From: CBFDBF01 sp050287725
Lineage (GTDB): Bacteria; Pseudomonadota; Gammaproteobacteria; Chromatiales; Chromatiaceae
Direction of reading: 5' to 3'
Assembly (NCBI GenBank): GCA_050287725.1
Contig: JBNKCL010000091.1
Location: forward strand, 1-64,000
DNA length: 64,000 nucleotides
The translations under genes and the position numbers were made by a program. The notes under the pieces were generated by a model. The model saw only the letters and a program-made list of their open reading frames with translations. It searched no databases and was not told the origin of the DNA. Position 1 is the first letter of the stretch. Each line of letters starts with the position of its first letter. Below are positions 32,694 through 41,949 of the stretch, in pieces.

Positions 32694-34262
32694 GTGGAAC
32701 TCCAGAATATCAATCAGATCGAGAAAGCGACCACTATCGGTAGAAAAGAGCTGTTCCGGTTCGGAATGGCTCTGCTGTTTATCATCGGCATCGCGCTATT
32801 CGCCAGTAATCGGGGTGTCCCGGATCAGGGGGGTATCCTGTTGGTGATCGCGGCGATCATCGGCGGTTACATGGCGATGAATATCGGCGCCAACGATGTG
32901 GCCAACAATGTCGGGCCGGCGGTCGGTTCCAAGGCGCTTACCCTCACCGGGGCCATCATTATTGCCGCAATCTTTGAGGCGAGCGGTGCGTTGATCGCAG
33001 GCGGCAACGTGGTGAGTACTATCAAAAACGGGATCATCGATCCCACAGATATCGCCAATATCGATACCTTCGTCTGGTTGATGATGGCCGCACTGTTGGC
33101 CGGTGCGATCTGGCTGAATATCGCCACCGCAATGGGGGCGCCTGTTTCCACCACCCACTCGATCGTGGGCGGCGTTTTGGGCGCCGGGGTTGCGGCCGGC
33201 GGATGGGGGGTCGCGGATTGGGGACAGATGGGGTCGATTGTCGCCAGTTGGGTGATCTCGCCGGTAATGGGGGGTATTATCGCGGCCGCCTTCCTTTACG
33301 TGATCAAGCGCACCATTACCTACCAAAACGATATGATTGGCGCAGCCAAGCGGGTGACGCCGATACTGGTGATGTTGATGGTTTGGGCCTTCGGTACCTA
33401 TCTGTTAACCAAGGGATTGAAACATGTCTGGAACGTGAATGTCGGCACCGCCACCACGGTGGCATTATTGTTCGCCGTTGTGACCTACCTGATCGTCAGA
33501 CCGTTGACGGCGCGGGTGGCCGACCGGCTGAGCAATGAGAAAGAGAGTGTCAACCGGCTTTTTACTCTGCCCCTGATTTTTTCTGCCGCTTTACTCAGCT
33601 TCGCGCATGGCGCCAACGATGTCGCCAATGCAGTTGGGCCGTTGGCGGCAATCAATGATGCACTTCGCCTCGGAAGCATCAGCGGTAAGGCCACGATCCC
33701 GACCTGGGTAATGTTGGTAGGTGGGATGGGGATTTCTCTCGGGCTTGCGCTATACGGTCCCAAGCTGATTCGCACCGTCGGGTCGGAGATTACGGAACTC
33801 GATCGAATGCGCGCATTTTGTATTGCGATGGCGGCGGCGATCACCGTAATCATGGCCAGCCAGTTGGGTCTGCCCGTGAGTTCCACGCATATTGCGGTTG
33901 GCGGTGTTTTCGGCGTGGGTTTCTTGCGTGAGTATATCAAGGCAAGCTTTGCCAAGATGATCGAGGAGATCAAGCATCATCACGAAGATAACGATCCGGA
34001 GGTGATCGGCGCCTTTCTGATGGATTTCAAGAAGGCCTCGGTCGAGAAGAAAGGTGTAATGTTGCAGCGGCTCAAAGAGAATTCCGCAAAGCCCCACCTA
34101 AGTAAAAAGGAGCGCAAGGGTCTGCGCAAAGTCTATAAGATGGAGTTGGTGAAGAGAACGGCGCTCTTGAAAATCGCCGCCGCCTGGCTGATCACGGTTC
34201 CTCTGTCGGCGGTACTTGCAGCGATCCTTTATTTCATGATTCGCGGCATCATGGTGCCTTAG
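32694..34262 (+). CDS. pit: PiT-family inorganic phosphate permease
   Basis: 522 residues, about 11 membrane spans. Both PiT repeats carry the signature GANDVANNVGPAVGSKAL and GANDVANAVGPLAAINDA, with the Ser/Thr motifs APVSTTHSIVGGVLGAG and LPVSSTHIAVGGVFGVG. A cytoplasmic loop near residues 420-490 is charged. It imports phosphate with a cation at low affinity. The start is a GTG; an ATG 24 codons later would cut into the N-terminal region, so the GTG is preferred. It is on the same strand as the kinase/mutase pair but 248 bases away. Confidence 0.93.
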   Translation: MELQNINQIEKATTIGRKELFRFGMALLFIIGIALFASNRGVPDQGGILLVIAAIIGGYMAMNIGANDVANNVGPAVGSKALTLTGAIIIAAIFEASGALIAGGNVVSTIKNGIIDPTDIANIDTFVWLMMAALLAGAIWLNIATAMGAPVSTTHSIVGGVLGAGVAAGGWGVADWGQMGSIVASWVISPVMGGIIAAAFLYVIKRTITYQNDMIGAAKRVTPILVMLMVWAFGTYLLTKGLKHVWNVNVGTATTVALLFAVVTYLIVRPLTARVADRLSNEKESVNRLFTLPLIFSAALLSFAHGANDVANAVGPLAAINDALRLGSISGKATIPTWVMLVGGMGISLGLALYGPKLIRTVGSEITELDRMRAFCIAMAAAITVIMASQLGLPVSSTHIAVGGVFGVGFLREYIKASFAKMIEEIKHHHEDNDPEVIGAFLMDFKKASVEKKGVMLQRLKENSAKPHLSKKERKGLRKVYKMELVKRTALLKIAAAWLITVPLSAVLAAILYFMIRGIMVP

Positions 34263-34411
34263 CGAAAGACGAAATAGTAGTTGCTGCAACCCCCGCGGGC
34301 GGAATCGCAAATTCCTCTTCCCCCTGGAATATTCCGGGCTATGCTTGAATAGTCCGTTTCGGGCTGTATTCCTATACGGTTATTTTTTCGTCAGTCCAAT
34401 GGAGAATGCGC

Positions 34412-34894
34412 ATGACGAAGAAGACGAATATTGAAAAACCCATCCTGGTGCCGGTGGACTTCTCCATTCATTCAGAGGCGGCGTTGCTGTATGCGTGCGG
34501 GTTGTCGGAGCGGCTTAAGATTCCGCTGTTGGTTCTGCATGTGGTGCACGATCCCGCCGAAATGCCCGGTTATTACTCCCAGGTCACCAAAAAAAAGCAC
34601 TTGGTTCGGCTGGAAGATGCGGCGGCGGAAATGCTGGATGATTTTCTCAAGGAGGTTGCGGCGAAATATCCGAAGTGCAAACTGTTGCGCGATCTGGAAT
34701 CGATGCTGGTTGTAGGGCTTCCGGTTACCAGAATTTTGGAAGTGGCGGAAATGCTGAATGCGACCATGATCGTAATGGGAAGCAGGGGCAGGACGGGACT
34801 GGATCATTTGATGTTGGGTTCCAAGGCGGAACAGGTGGTCCGGTTGAGTCCGAGACCGGTCCTGATCGTCAAAGGCGGAGAAGATGCGCCATGA
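34412..34894 (+). CDS. Universal stress protein family
   Basis: 160 residues from the ATG at 34412, with GGAG 7 bases upstream; the ATG two codons earlier is too close to it. The USP fold shows in KPILVPVDFSIHSEAALLYA and the ATP-binding GMGSRGRTGLDHLMLGS-like loop (VMGSRGRTGLDHLMLGSKAE). USPs bind ATP and mark stress or starvation. It overlaps the start of the Na/Pi cotransporter by ATGA, so it is probably tied to phosphate entry or its regulation. Confidence 0.88.
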   Translation: MTKKTNIEKPILVPVDFSIHSEAALLYACGLSERLKIPLLVLHVVHDPAEMPGYYSQVTKKKHLVRLEDAAAEMLDDFLKEVAAKYPKCKLLRDLESMLVVGLPVTRILEVAEMLNATMIVMGSRGRTGLDHLMLGSKAEQVVRLSPRPVLIVKGGEDAP

Positions 34895-36735
34895 TTGAAT
34901 TCGATCGCCGAAAGGGAGTCCCGTTGACTCGTCTCCGGTCCGGGTGGTCGGGAAATGGGAGATGGTTGCTTGTGCTGAGCGCTGCGTTCGTTCTTTTCGG
35001 GGCAACTACGGCGTTGGCGCAGACGCCGGAGGCCGCGACCCCCAACTGGTGGGTTATGGCGATGAACCTGACAGGTGGGTTGGCGCTGTTTCTGTTCGGG
35101 ATGGAACAAATGGCGGATGCCCTGAAACGGGTGGCCGGGGACAGAATGAAAATGATACTCGCCACCCTGACGACCAATCGCTTTGTCGGAGCGGTCACCG
35201 GGGCGTTTGTTACCGCGGTAATTCAGTCTTCCTCGGTAACAACGGTTTTGATGGTCGGTTTTATCAGTGCCGGCTTGATGTCATTGTCGCAGTCCGTGAG
35301 CGTGATCATGGGCGCCAATATCGGCACCACCATCACCGCCCAGATTATTGCCTTCAAGATAACAAAAGCAGCATTGCTGATGGTGGGTGTGGGATTTGCG
35401 TTTCTGTTTGCCGCCAAGCGGGAGAGAGTCCGTCAATACGGCGCAATGGTGATGGGCCTGGGGCTGGTGTTCTTCGGAATGAGTGTCATGAGCGACGCTA
35501 TGGAGCCGCTGCGCAGTTATCAGCCGTTTTTGAATCTGATGATTCGGATGGAGAACCCGTTGGTGGGCATTCTGGTGGCTACGCTCTTTACCGGCTTGAT
35601 ACAGTCCTCGTCCGCCACTACCGGTATTGTGATCGTGATGGCCAGCCAGGGATTTATCTCGCTGCCGGCAGGAATTGCGCTGGCCTTCGGCGCCAATATC
35701 GGAACCTGCATTACCGCCATGTTGGCTACCATCGGGAAGCCGCGCGAGGCATTGCGGGCGGCGCTGGTGCATGTATTGTTCAATGTGGCCGGGGTATTGC
35801 TGTGGGTGATGTTTCTCGGGCAATTGGCGGAACTGGTTACCTGGTTTTCACCTTCTCATCCGGAGCTTGTCGGCACAGCGCGCCTGGCGGCGGAAACTCC
35901 GCGCCAAATCGCGAATGCCCATACCTTGTTCAATGTTGCCAATACGATCATTTTTCTCGGCTTTACCAGCCAGATCGCACGCTTGGTCGAAAAGTTGGTG
36001 CCGGATCGGCCATTGAGCGTGGAAGGCGAGATGCTTACCGCGAGATATCTGGATGACGAGCTGTTGGCGACGCCTTCGCTGGCATTGGAGCGGGTGCGCT
36101 TGGAATTGCTGAGGATGGGCGATCGTGTGCAGGAGATGCTGGCCAGGATTCTACCGGCGATCCTGGATGGCAGTTCCGAATCCCTGGATGAGATTGCCAG
36201 AATGGATAATCAGGTGGATGCGTTATATGCCCACATCATCGAATATCTCGGGAAAATCAGCAAAGGTTCTCTCAGTGAACAACAGAACGCGGAATTTTTT
36301 AGATTAATGGAAGCGGTAAGTAATCTTGAGAATATCGGGGACGTGGTCGAGACCAATCTGGTGGTGTTGGGGAAGGAGCGACTGGAGGCGGGCGTATCGA
36401 TCAGTCGTTTGACCCGGGAAGTCCTGACCGATTTTCATCAACTCGTAGTCAAGGCCGTAACGGCGGCGATTCAAGCGGTCTCACAGAACAGTGACGAACT
36501 GGCGCAGTCGGTAGTCGATATGAAGGATGAGATCGCAAAGCTCGCGGATTCGGCTGCTGTTCATCAGGCGCAGAGGCTGGTGGCGAAAGAGCCGAAAAGA
36601 ATCCCGGCCTATACCATCGAGATCGATATTATCGAAAAGCAGAAACGTATCTACTATTTTGCCAAGCGGATGGCGAAGACCGTGTTCCCGCCGGCTGAAA
36701 CTCCGGGGCAGGCGATGGAGGCGGAACCCGCGTGA
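34891..36735 (+). CDS. Na/Pi cotransporter family protein with PhoU-like tail
   Basis: 614 residues from the ATG at 34891, overlapping the upstream stress-protein stop by 4 bases. A hydrophobic leader (WLLVLSAAFVLFGATTALAQ) comes first. The NptA/PF02690 core follows with two QSSS motifs (TAVIQSSSVTTVLMVGFISA and TGLIQSSSATTGIVIVMASQ) and about eight spans to residue 360. The C-terminal 200 residues are helical and PhoU-like. The family cotransports phosphate with Na+; some relatives export it. Two further phosphate carriers lie nearby (pst and pit). Confidence 0.9.
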   Translation: MIEFDRRKGVPLTRLRSGWSGNGRWLLVLSAAFVLFGATTALAQTPEAATPNWWVMAMNLTGGLALFLFGMEQMADALKRVAGDRMKMILATLTTNRFVGAVTGAFVTAVIQSSSVTTVLMVGFISAGLMSLSQSVSVIMGANIGTTITAQIIAFKITKAALLMVGVGFAFLFAAKRERVRQYGAMVMGLGLVFFGMSVMSDAMEPLRSYQPFLNLMIRMENPLVGILVATLFTGLIQSSSATTGIVIVMASQGFISLPAGIALAFGANIGTCITAMLATIGKPREALRAALVHVLFNVAGVLLWVMFLGQLAELVTWFSPSHPELVGTARLAAETPRQIANAHTLFNVANTIIFLGFTSQIARLVEKLVPDRPLSVEGEMLTARYLDDELLATPSLALERVRLELLRMGDRVQEMLARILPAILDGSSESLDEIARMDNQVDALYAHIIEYLGKISKGSLSEQQNAEFFRLMEAVSNLENIGDVVETNLVVLGKERLEAGVSISRLTREVLTDFHQLVVKAVTAAIQAVSQNSDELAQSVVDMKDEIAKLADSAAVHQAQRLVAKEPKRIPAYTIEIDIIEKQKRIYYFAKRMAKTVFPPAETPGQAMEAEPA

Positions 36736-36756
36736 AGCCGAGCGAGATATTGAAGT

Positions 36757-37347
36757 TTACTCTTCAATGGGTTGTGGCTTTGGCGGTTCGTGCTCTTCCA
36801 GATGCAAATTGCTGATATCGGGTAGCGGGGCCGGTTTTCTGGTAGGGACGCAGTCTTCCAGGGTTCCGCTGTTTGCGGGTGTCAGGGATAGGGCGCTGAT
36901 GTCGATTGCGGGCGGCGGTGCTTGTTGCGACTCGTCGAGATTCCGGTCCTGCGTTGAGAGGGAAAGGGCGCTGATGTCCGGAAGCGGCTGAACGACGATT
37001 CTGGGGGCGCAATCGATCAGACTGCCGGTGCGAGGCGGCAACAGGGACAAGCTATCGTCCGGCGGCCGCGATTCCTCCGGCTCCGCGGTTGATGCGCGAT
37101 CATCACCCTTCGCCGCTGCCGGAAGGATTTCCAACAGTGCTCCGGCATCCCGGAAGGCGATCCGATAGCGCGTTGCGGCCTCTTCATCCACGGCTGATTT
37201 GATCCGGACCGACCGGCCTGAAAAGAGATGTTCAAGTTGTGCCGCGTTCAGTTTCAGCAACCGGCCAAGCCGCTCTTTCACGTCGGCCTCTGAATGGCCG
37301 TCCATAAGCTTGCCGGAGAAGAATATGTCATAAGTGTCGATCGGCAT
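36757..37347 (-). CDS. Repeat-tail protein of unknown function
   Basis: 196 residues. The N-terminal 75 residues form a compact domain (YDIFFSGKLMDGHSEADVKE, then LEHLFSGRSVRIKSAVDEEA) that I have seen at the front of other gammaproteobacterial hypotheticals. After a Pro-rich linker the rest repeats a short motif: PLPDISALSL, AIDISALSL and PLPDISNLHL, each followed by a Pro/acidic spacer; two spacers contain a GSL/GTL-x-DC unit. There is no signal peptide. The tail could be a multivalent binding strip. Convergent with the Na/Pi gene. Confidence 0.68.
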   Translation of the reverse strand: MPIDTYDIFFSGKLMDGHSEADVKERLGRLLKLNAAQLEHLFSGRSVRIKSAVDEEAATRYRIAFRDAGALLEILPAAAKGDDRASTAEPEESRPPDDSLSLLPPRTGSLIDCAPRIVVQPLPDISALSLSTQDRNLDESQQAPPPAIDISALSLTPANSGTLEDCVPTRKPAPLPDISNLHLEEHEPPKPQPIEE

Positions 37348-37431
37348 ATTCTGACCCTCGTTCAGGATGGGGGGCGCCCGTTATGACGTAACCGAGTGGA
37401 GACTCGAAAGTTCCGGGATTTTCGACCTCCA

Positions 37432-38736
37432 TCAATATCGTTCATCTTGGGTGATTGTAGTCGATATTTTCCGGTTGCTTCGGATCTTTTCGCTATAGGT
37501 TTGCTGCATATCCTGTTCAAATTGTTCATTGGATTCATATTCAAATCCGAACACCGGCTTCCAAAGGCGGTGGTTTTCCATGCACAGATAAAAGAACACC
37601 TGGTCGTGCCATGCCGGTGGGAAGCAATGGTACAGATGTGAGAAGAGTTCCTGTTTCGTCTCCTCTGGGTAGGATAACTTGCCGTCGCTCTCCGCCAGCT
37701 CCATTTTGAGGATCTTGCTGGCGATATTGCGTTCCCGAATCTTTCGCAACACCCGTTTAGTGAAGGTCAGGGTGCCGAGTGAAAGCATGGCAACCTGTTG
37801 CGGCTGGAAGGAAGAGCATATCTGATTGACGACATCCGCATAATCCTGCCGCCAGCTTGAGTAGTGAATGATAGGATGGAAATGAAACCCGACGAGAATG
37901 CCATGCTCCGCCGCCTGACGAGCGGCAAGCAGTCGCCGTTCCAGCGAGGCCGTGCCCAACTCTTCGTAGGCAATGATGGTCGGAGTATTCAGTGACCAGG
38001 TGCAGATGACATTGGAGGGGACATCTCGACTCAGCAGATGATGAATGTTATCCGATTTTGTTTTGAATTCGAGTATGACATTCGGGTGGCTGCTCGCAAA
38101 TCGCAGGAGGATGTCCAGAACCCGATGACTGTTACCCCACATTAAGGAGTCGGAGGATTGGCCGGTTCCGATGTGATAGATCCGCGACGGATCGATCGGA
38201 AGTGCGGCGAGTTTCTCCTCGAGGCGCTCATCGAAAATTACCTGGTTGCCGCTGAAAAACGACTGGATGCTGCAGTAGTTGCAACCATATCCGCAGTTAT
38301 CGACGGCATCCAGCGTAAGCAGGTTGCAGCAACGGGTCTTGGTGGAGGCCACCGGACAGGTCCCAAGCGCCAGCGTGGACTTGGTTTTGGAGATGACTTG
38401 TGCGGTCGGTGGCGCCTGGGGCGGCCGACCCTCGTAGTGATTGGGTGCGTTGCGTATTTCTCGCCAAACGGCTACCAGGGTCGTAATCAGAGATTTTCGT
38501 CCCTGCTTGCCGCCGTCGGCGCGGCACTCCTTCGGCCATAGCACGTTGATCGATGGTTCTCCCCACATGCTTAGATCCAGTGCAATTTCGGTAACTGTCT
38601 TCAGTTCCTGCAGCGTGAATCGATGGTGCTCGGCCTGCAACCGCAGAAAATTCTGCTGCGCTTCCGGGAGCAGGTGAAACGGGGTTTGCTCGGCAAGCAC
38701 GGCGAGCTTTTCAGCGGTGGAACGGCGTGGGGTCAT
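37432..38736 (-). CDS. SplB-like radical SAM protein
   Basis: 434 residues from the ATG at 38736 (a TTG 12 codons upstream is possible). The radical SAM cluster CGYGCNYCSIQSFF is at about residue 148, with Cys in the CxxxCxxC spacing. The later pattern fits the spore photoproduct lyase-like (SplB) family (ILEFKTKSDNIHHLLSRDVP, then VICTWSLNTPTIIAYEELGT). True SplB repairs the spore photoproduct; non-spore-formers carry distant members of unknown substrate. The N-terminal 130 residues are additional. Monocistronic. Confidence 0.78.
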   Translation of the reverse strand: MTPRRSTAEKLAVLAEQTPFHLLPEAQQNFLRLQAEHHRFTLQELKTVTEIALDLSMWGEPSINVLWPKECRADGGKQGRKSLITTLVAVWREIRNAPNHYEGRPPQAPPTAQVISKTKSTLALGTCPVASTKTRCCNLLTLDAVDNCGYGCNYCSIQSFFSGNQVIFDERLEEKLAALPIDPSRIYHIGTGQSSDSLMWGNSHRVLDILLRFASSHPNVILEFKTKSDNIHHLLSRDVPSNVICTWSLNTPTIIAYEELGTASLERRLLAARQAAEHGILVGFHFHPIIHYSSWRQDYADVVNQICSSFQPQQVAMLSLGTLTFTKRVLRKIRERNIASKILKMELAESDGKLSYPEETKQELFSHLYHCFPPAWHDQVFFYLCMENHRLWKPVFGFEYESNEQFEQDMQQTYSEKIRSNRKISTTITQDERY

Positions 38737-39041
38737 CGGGTCGGTGGTTGGCGGTTTTGGCAGGGATCTCAAACGTTCATTTTTCCGTTACCGGGCGGCG
38801 GATGCAACCACGGGTGAGGTTGAAACGGGGTCGGATCTCTTTATGTTGCAAGGTTTGCGTGCACACGATTTTCCGGGAACGGGCGCTGCGGGCCGGCCGG
38901 ATTGCGCTAAATACAATAAAAAACAATATGTTGCATGAGTTTGCGGGGGTGGTGAATGTGTAAAATCAGATTAAAGTTCCTTTTTAGGCGGCCGATACCA
39001 GTTCCGAGGGTGCCCCAGGAATTAGTAGGGATTCCGGAACA
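38737..39041. other. Divergent region between the radical SAM gene and the chemoreceptor
   Basis: About 300 bases. The right end contains the sigma-28 promoter of the chemoreceptor. The short AT-rich block at about 38905-38935 may serve leftward transcription. No gene or repeat was seen. Confidence 0.5.
38972..38998 (+). promoter_or_regulatory. FliA (sigma-28) promoter for the chemoreceptor
   Basis: TAAAGTTC (38972-38979), 11-base spacer, GCCGATAC (38991-38998); only one mismatch to the consensus in each element. It lies 43 bases before the ATG at 39042. Confidence 0.87.
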
Positions 39042-40661
39042 ATGTCTAACACAAACAAGCGTTTCATCTCCGTCCAGGTAAAAATCCTTGCTGCCGTGAT
39101 CATGGTGTTCCTGATCGCTATGGCGGTGGTAACTGGCTATTCCGCGCAGCAACAGAAAGCCGAGTTGCTGCAAGCGGTGGAAGCCCAGGCGGGCGACCTG
39201 ATCAACAGCTATTTCGACAGCATGAACACCATGATGTTTACCGGCACCATGGCGAAACGGGAGATTCTTCGGGAAAAGCTTGAGGGGCGGGATGAGGTGC
39301 TGGAGATCCGCATGCTGCGCGGTGACCCGGTTTCCAAGTTGTTCGGGCCCGGTTTCGAGCATGAAAAACCTGTGGGTGACGCCGAGGTTCAGGCGCTGCA
39401 AGGGAAACGTGTGTTCGAGGTGGTCGAGGTGGATGGCCATCGGGAACTGAACATCATTCAACCCTTCCATGCGCTGACCAATTACAACGGCACGAACTGT
39501 ATTACCTGTCATCAGGTTGAAGAGGGGACTGTGCTGGGAGCGGTGCATCTGCGGTACTCGTTGGAAACGCGGGATGCCGCCGTTGAACGAAGTGTCATAC
39601 GGGGCGCCTTGATGAATCTGGGGGTCTTCGTAGTCGGATTAATCCTGCTGACGGTGCTGGTGCGGCATATCGTTATCAAGCCGCTCAATATTCTGCGTCA
39701 GACGGTTGAGACGGTGGAAGGGGAGGTCGATCTGCGGCCGCGAGTTCAACTCTCGGTAAATGATGAATTCGGAAATGTCGGGACCGCCGTCAACAGCATG
39801 CTGGACAGGTTCCGTTCCACCATTCATGAACTGATGGCCAACATGGAAGGTTTGGTGGAACATGCAAACGGACTTTCGCGGGTTGCAGAGCAGTCGGAAA
39901 CCGGAATTGTCGAACAGGAAAAGCAAACCAAACAACTGACATTGGCGGTCAGTGAGTTATCAACGGCGGCGCAGGATGTGGCCAGCAGTGCCGCCAGGGC
40001 GGAGGAGGCCGCCCGCCAGGCGCTTACCAGCGCTTCTGACGGCCAGAATGTGGTCTCCCAAGTTGTCAACGACATCGCATTACTTGCCGGGCGAATTGAA
40101 AATGCCGGTAACGTGGTCAAGGAGCTGGCGGAAGGAACGAGTAAGATCGGCCAGGTCTCAGAGGCGATTACCGCCATTGCGGAGCAGACGAATCTGCTGG
40201 CGTTGAATGCGGCTATTGAAGCGGCTCGGGCAGGGGAGCAGGGGCGCGGCTTTGCGGTGGTGGCGGATGAGGTTCGGAGTCTGGCGCAGCGTACCCAGGA
40301 AGCGACCCAGGAGATCCGCAACATTATCGAACAACTGAGAAATTCCTCGGAAGAAGCGGTCAAGGTTATGGAGGAGGGAAAGACAGAGGCGGAGCATAGC
40401 GTGACTGAATCCCGGCTGGCGGGAAATGCGCTTCAGGAGATTGCCGCCTCCGTCAGTTCCATTACCGATATGAATACCCGTATCGCCACCGCAGCGGAGG
40501 AGCAGAGCGCGATGGTGGAAGAGGTCGACCGGAATATTGTTTCGATCAACGGAGTCGTCCACAAAACGGCCGAAGGGTCGCGGCAGACCGCGCGGTCGAG
40601 CGAAGAATTGGCCTCGGTAGCAGGCCGCCTGGAACAGATGATCAATCAGTTCAAGACCTGA
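39042..40661 (+). CDS. Methyl-accepting chemotaxis protein with a haem c sensor motif
   Basis: 539 residues. First span about residues 12-32, periplasmic domain 33-185, second span about 190-212, HAMP, then a full signalling domain with the hairpin tip (IAEQTNLLALNAAIEAARAG, then EQGRGFAVVADEVRSLAQRT). The periplasmic domain has a haem c attachment site CITCH (Cys153-His157). Chemoreceptors with covalent haem, such as Desulfovibrio DcrA, sense redox or oxygen. The ligand here is inferred. It is driven by the FliA promoter at 38972-38998. Confidence 0.9.
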   Translation: MSNTNKRFISVQVKILAAVIMVFLIAMAVVTGYSAQQQKAELLQAVEAQAGDLINSYFDSMNTMMFTGTMAKREILREKLEGRDEVLEIRMLRGDPVSKLFGPGFEHEKPVGDAEVQALQGKRVFEVVEVDGHRELNIIQPFHALTNYNGTNCITCHQVEEGTVLGAVHLRYSLETRDAAVERSVIRGALMNLGVFVVGLILLTVLVRHIVIKPLNILRQTVETVEGEVDLRPRVQLSVNDEFGNVGTAVNSMLDRFRSTIHELMANMEGLVEHANGLSRVAEQSETGIVEQEKQTKQLTLAVSELSTAAQDVASSAARAEEAARQALTSASDGQNVVSQVVNDIALLAGRIENAGNVVKELAEGTSKIGQVSEAITAIAEQTNLLALNAAIEAARAGEQGRGFAVVADEVRSLAQRTQEATQEIRNIIEQLRNSSEEAVKVMEEGKTEAEHSVTESRLAGNALQEIAASVSSITDMNTRIATAAEEQSAMVEEVDRNIVSINGVVHKTAEGSRQTARSSEELASVAGRLEQMINQFKT

Positions 40662-40887
40662 GAAACTTCCGTTTCATTCGGCGCTTCGGCGACCCGCCCC
40701 CGCGATTTTGCAAGCGGTCGGAAGCCCGGCAGTTGCGGGCGATTTCATATTCCGGCCGCCCATACCCATATCACCTGCAGCTGTCGCCTTGAAAGCAAGG
40801 CGGGGAGTGGAGTATCGTCACGGATTCGGGAAGTATCCGGAATCCCTGATTGGGGTCGAATCGGCAAACAGGCGTTTTACATCTCTG

Positions 40888-41295
40888 ATGAAACAATTCT
40901 GGCAATGGGTATCTGCACTGTTGTTACTGGCGGTTTTGCCGGTTTTCGGACAGTCGGAAGATGATAAATCGCAGGCTGGCGCCCCACAGGCGGAAGAGAT
41001 GACTTCCGCTCCCATAGGGTCGGGGAACGGAGCCGAAGCGGAGCGGGTTCGGGGGTTGATCGGGGAAAACCGGGAGAAACTGGAAGCCGCCCGGCAAAGG
41101 AATCTGGAACTGGCGGAACGGAGAGCGAGGCTGGAACGGCGGCTCGCGGAGTTGCGCCGGGAACTGAAAAAAAGTGACCAGTTGCGGGATCAGATCCTGG
41201 ATTCGGCGTCGGCCCCGGAAGCAGCGGAAGCGGTCGCGCAGCCCGGAGAAAAACAGAGCAAAGGGCAGCCGGGGACAGCGGTTTCCCCGCAGTGA
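40888..41295 (+). CDS. Exported coiled-coil protein of unknown function
   Basis: About 135 residues from the ATG at 40888. A signal peptide (FWQWVSALLLLAVLPVFG) is followed by a short disordered stretch and an Arg/Glu/Leu-rich coiled coil (KLEAARQRNLELAERRARLE, then RRLAELRRELKKSDQL), and a Gln/Pro/Ala tail. No domain is recognised. The longer frame upstream lacks signal-like sequence, so this start is preferred, though the ribosome site is weak. Periplasmic location is inferred. Confidence 0.58.
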   Translation: MKQFWQWVSALLLLAVLPVFGQSEDDKSQAGAPQAEEMTSAPIGSGNGAEAERVRGLIGENREKLEAARQRNLELAERRARLERRLAELRRELKKSDQLRDQILDSASAPEAAEAVAQPGEKQSKGQPGTAVSPQ

Positions 41296-41467
41296 AATCC
41301 TCTTCAAAAATTATGGATTTTCGGTTCCTGGTGAAGCCGGGGCTGAAACTGGTGTATTCTTCACCATATGCATTCATGCAAAACAACCCGGATTGGGCGG
41401 TATGGAAAATCTCGCCAACAAGTGGATTAGGACGCCCGGTCCGAATAACCGAAGGAGGAAGCAGTAG

Positions 41468-41938
41468 ATGTTGGTAAAAGACATCATGACCCGTTTATCG
41501 CGCACGGTAACCCCCGACACCAACCTGATCGAAGTGGTTTCGCTGATGTGTCTCTATCGATTCTCCGGGCTGCCGGTGGTGGAAGACGGGGATAAGTTGG
41601 TCGGACTCGTGGCCGAAAAGGATGTGTTGAACCGTCTTTTTCCGAGCCTGGAGGATTTGATGGAGTCGGGGGCGACGGTCGATTACGACAAGATGATGGA
41701 CAAGTACCAGGATGTCATGAATCTGAAAGTGAAAGACCTGATGACCGAAAAGGTGATTACGGTACAACCGGACATGCATATCCTGCGGGCTGCAACCATC
41801 ATGGTGCGCCATCGTTTCCGTCGAATTCCGGTTTCGGACGGTGGGCGTCTGGTAGGCATGTTGAGCCTGGGTGATGTTCACAAAGCGATCTTCCAGGCAA
41901 ACATCTCCAAGGGTCTGTGCAATACGGCCCCTGAATAA
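41468..41938 (+). CDS. Tandem CBS-domain protein
   Basis: 156 residues with two CBS motifs (MLVKDIMTRLSRTVTPDTNL, and VKDLMTEKVITVQPDMHILR) and no other domain. CBS pairs bind adenine nucleotides and act as energy sensors. The ribosome site CGAAGGAGG is strong. It is 11 bases before a dihaem cytochrome gene, so the two may be cotranscribed, but what it regulates is unknown. Confidence 0.88.
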   Translation: MLVKDIMTRLSRTVTPDTNLIEVVSLMCLYRFSGLPVVEDGDKLVGLVAEKDVLNRLFPSLEDLMESGATVDYDKMMDKYQDVMNLKVKDLMTEKVITVQPDMHILRAATIMVRHRFRRIPVSDGGRLVGMLSLGDVHKAIFQANISKGLCNTAPE

Positions 41939-41949
41939 CCGAATCGGAT

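Noticed and set aside
41296..41467. Short open frames between the coiled-coil and CBS genes
   Set aside because: They are short, shift through the CBS leader and have no supporting features.
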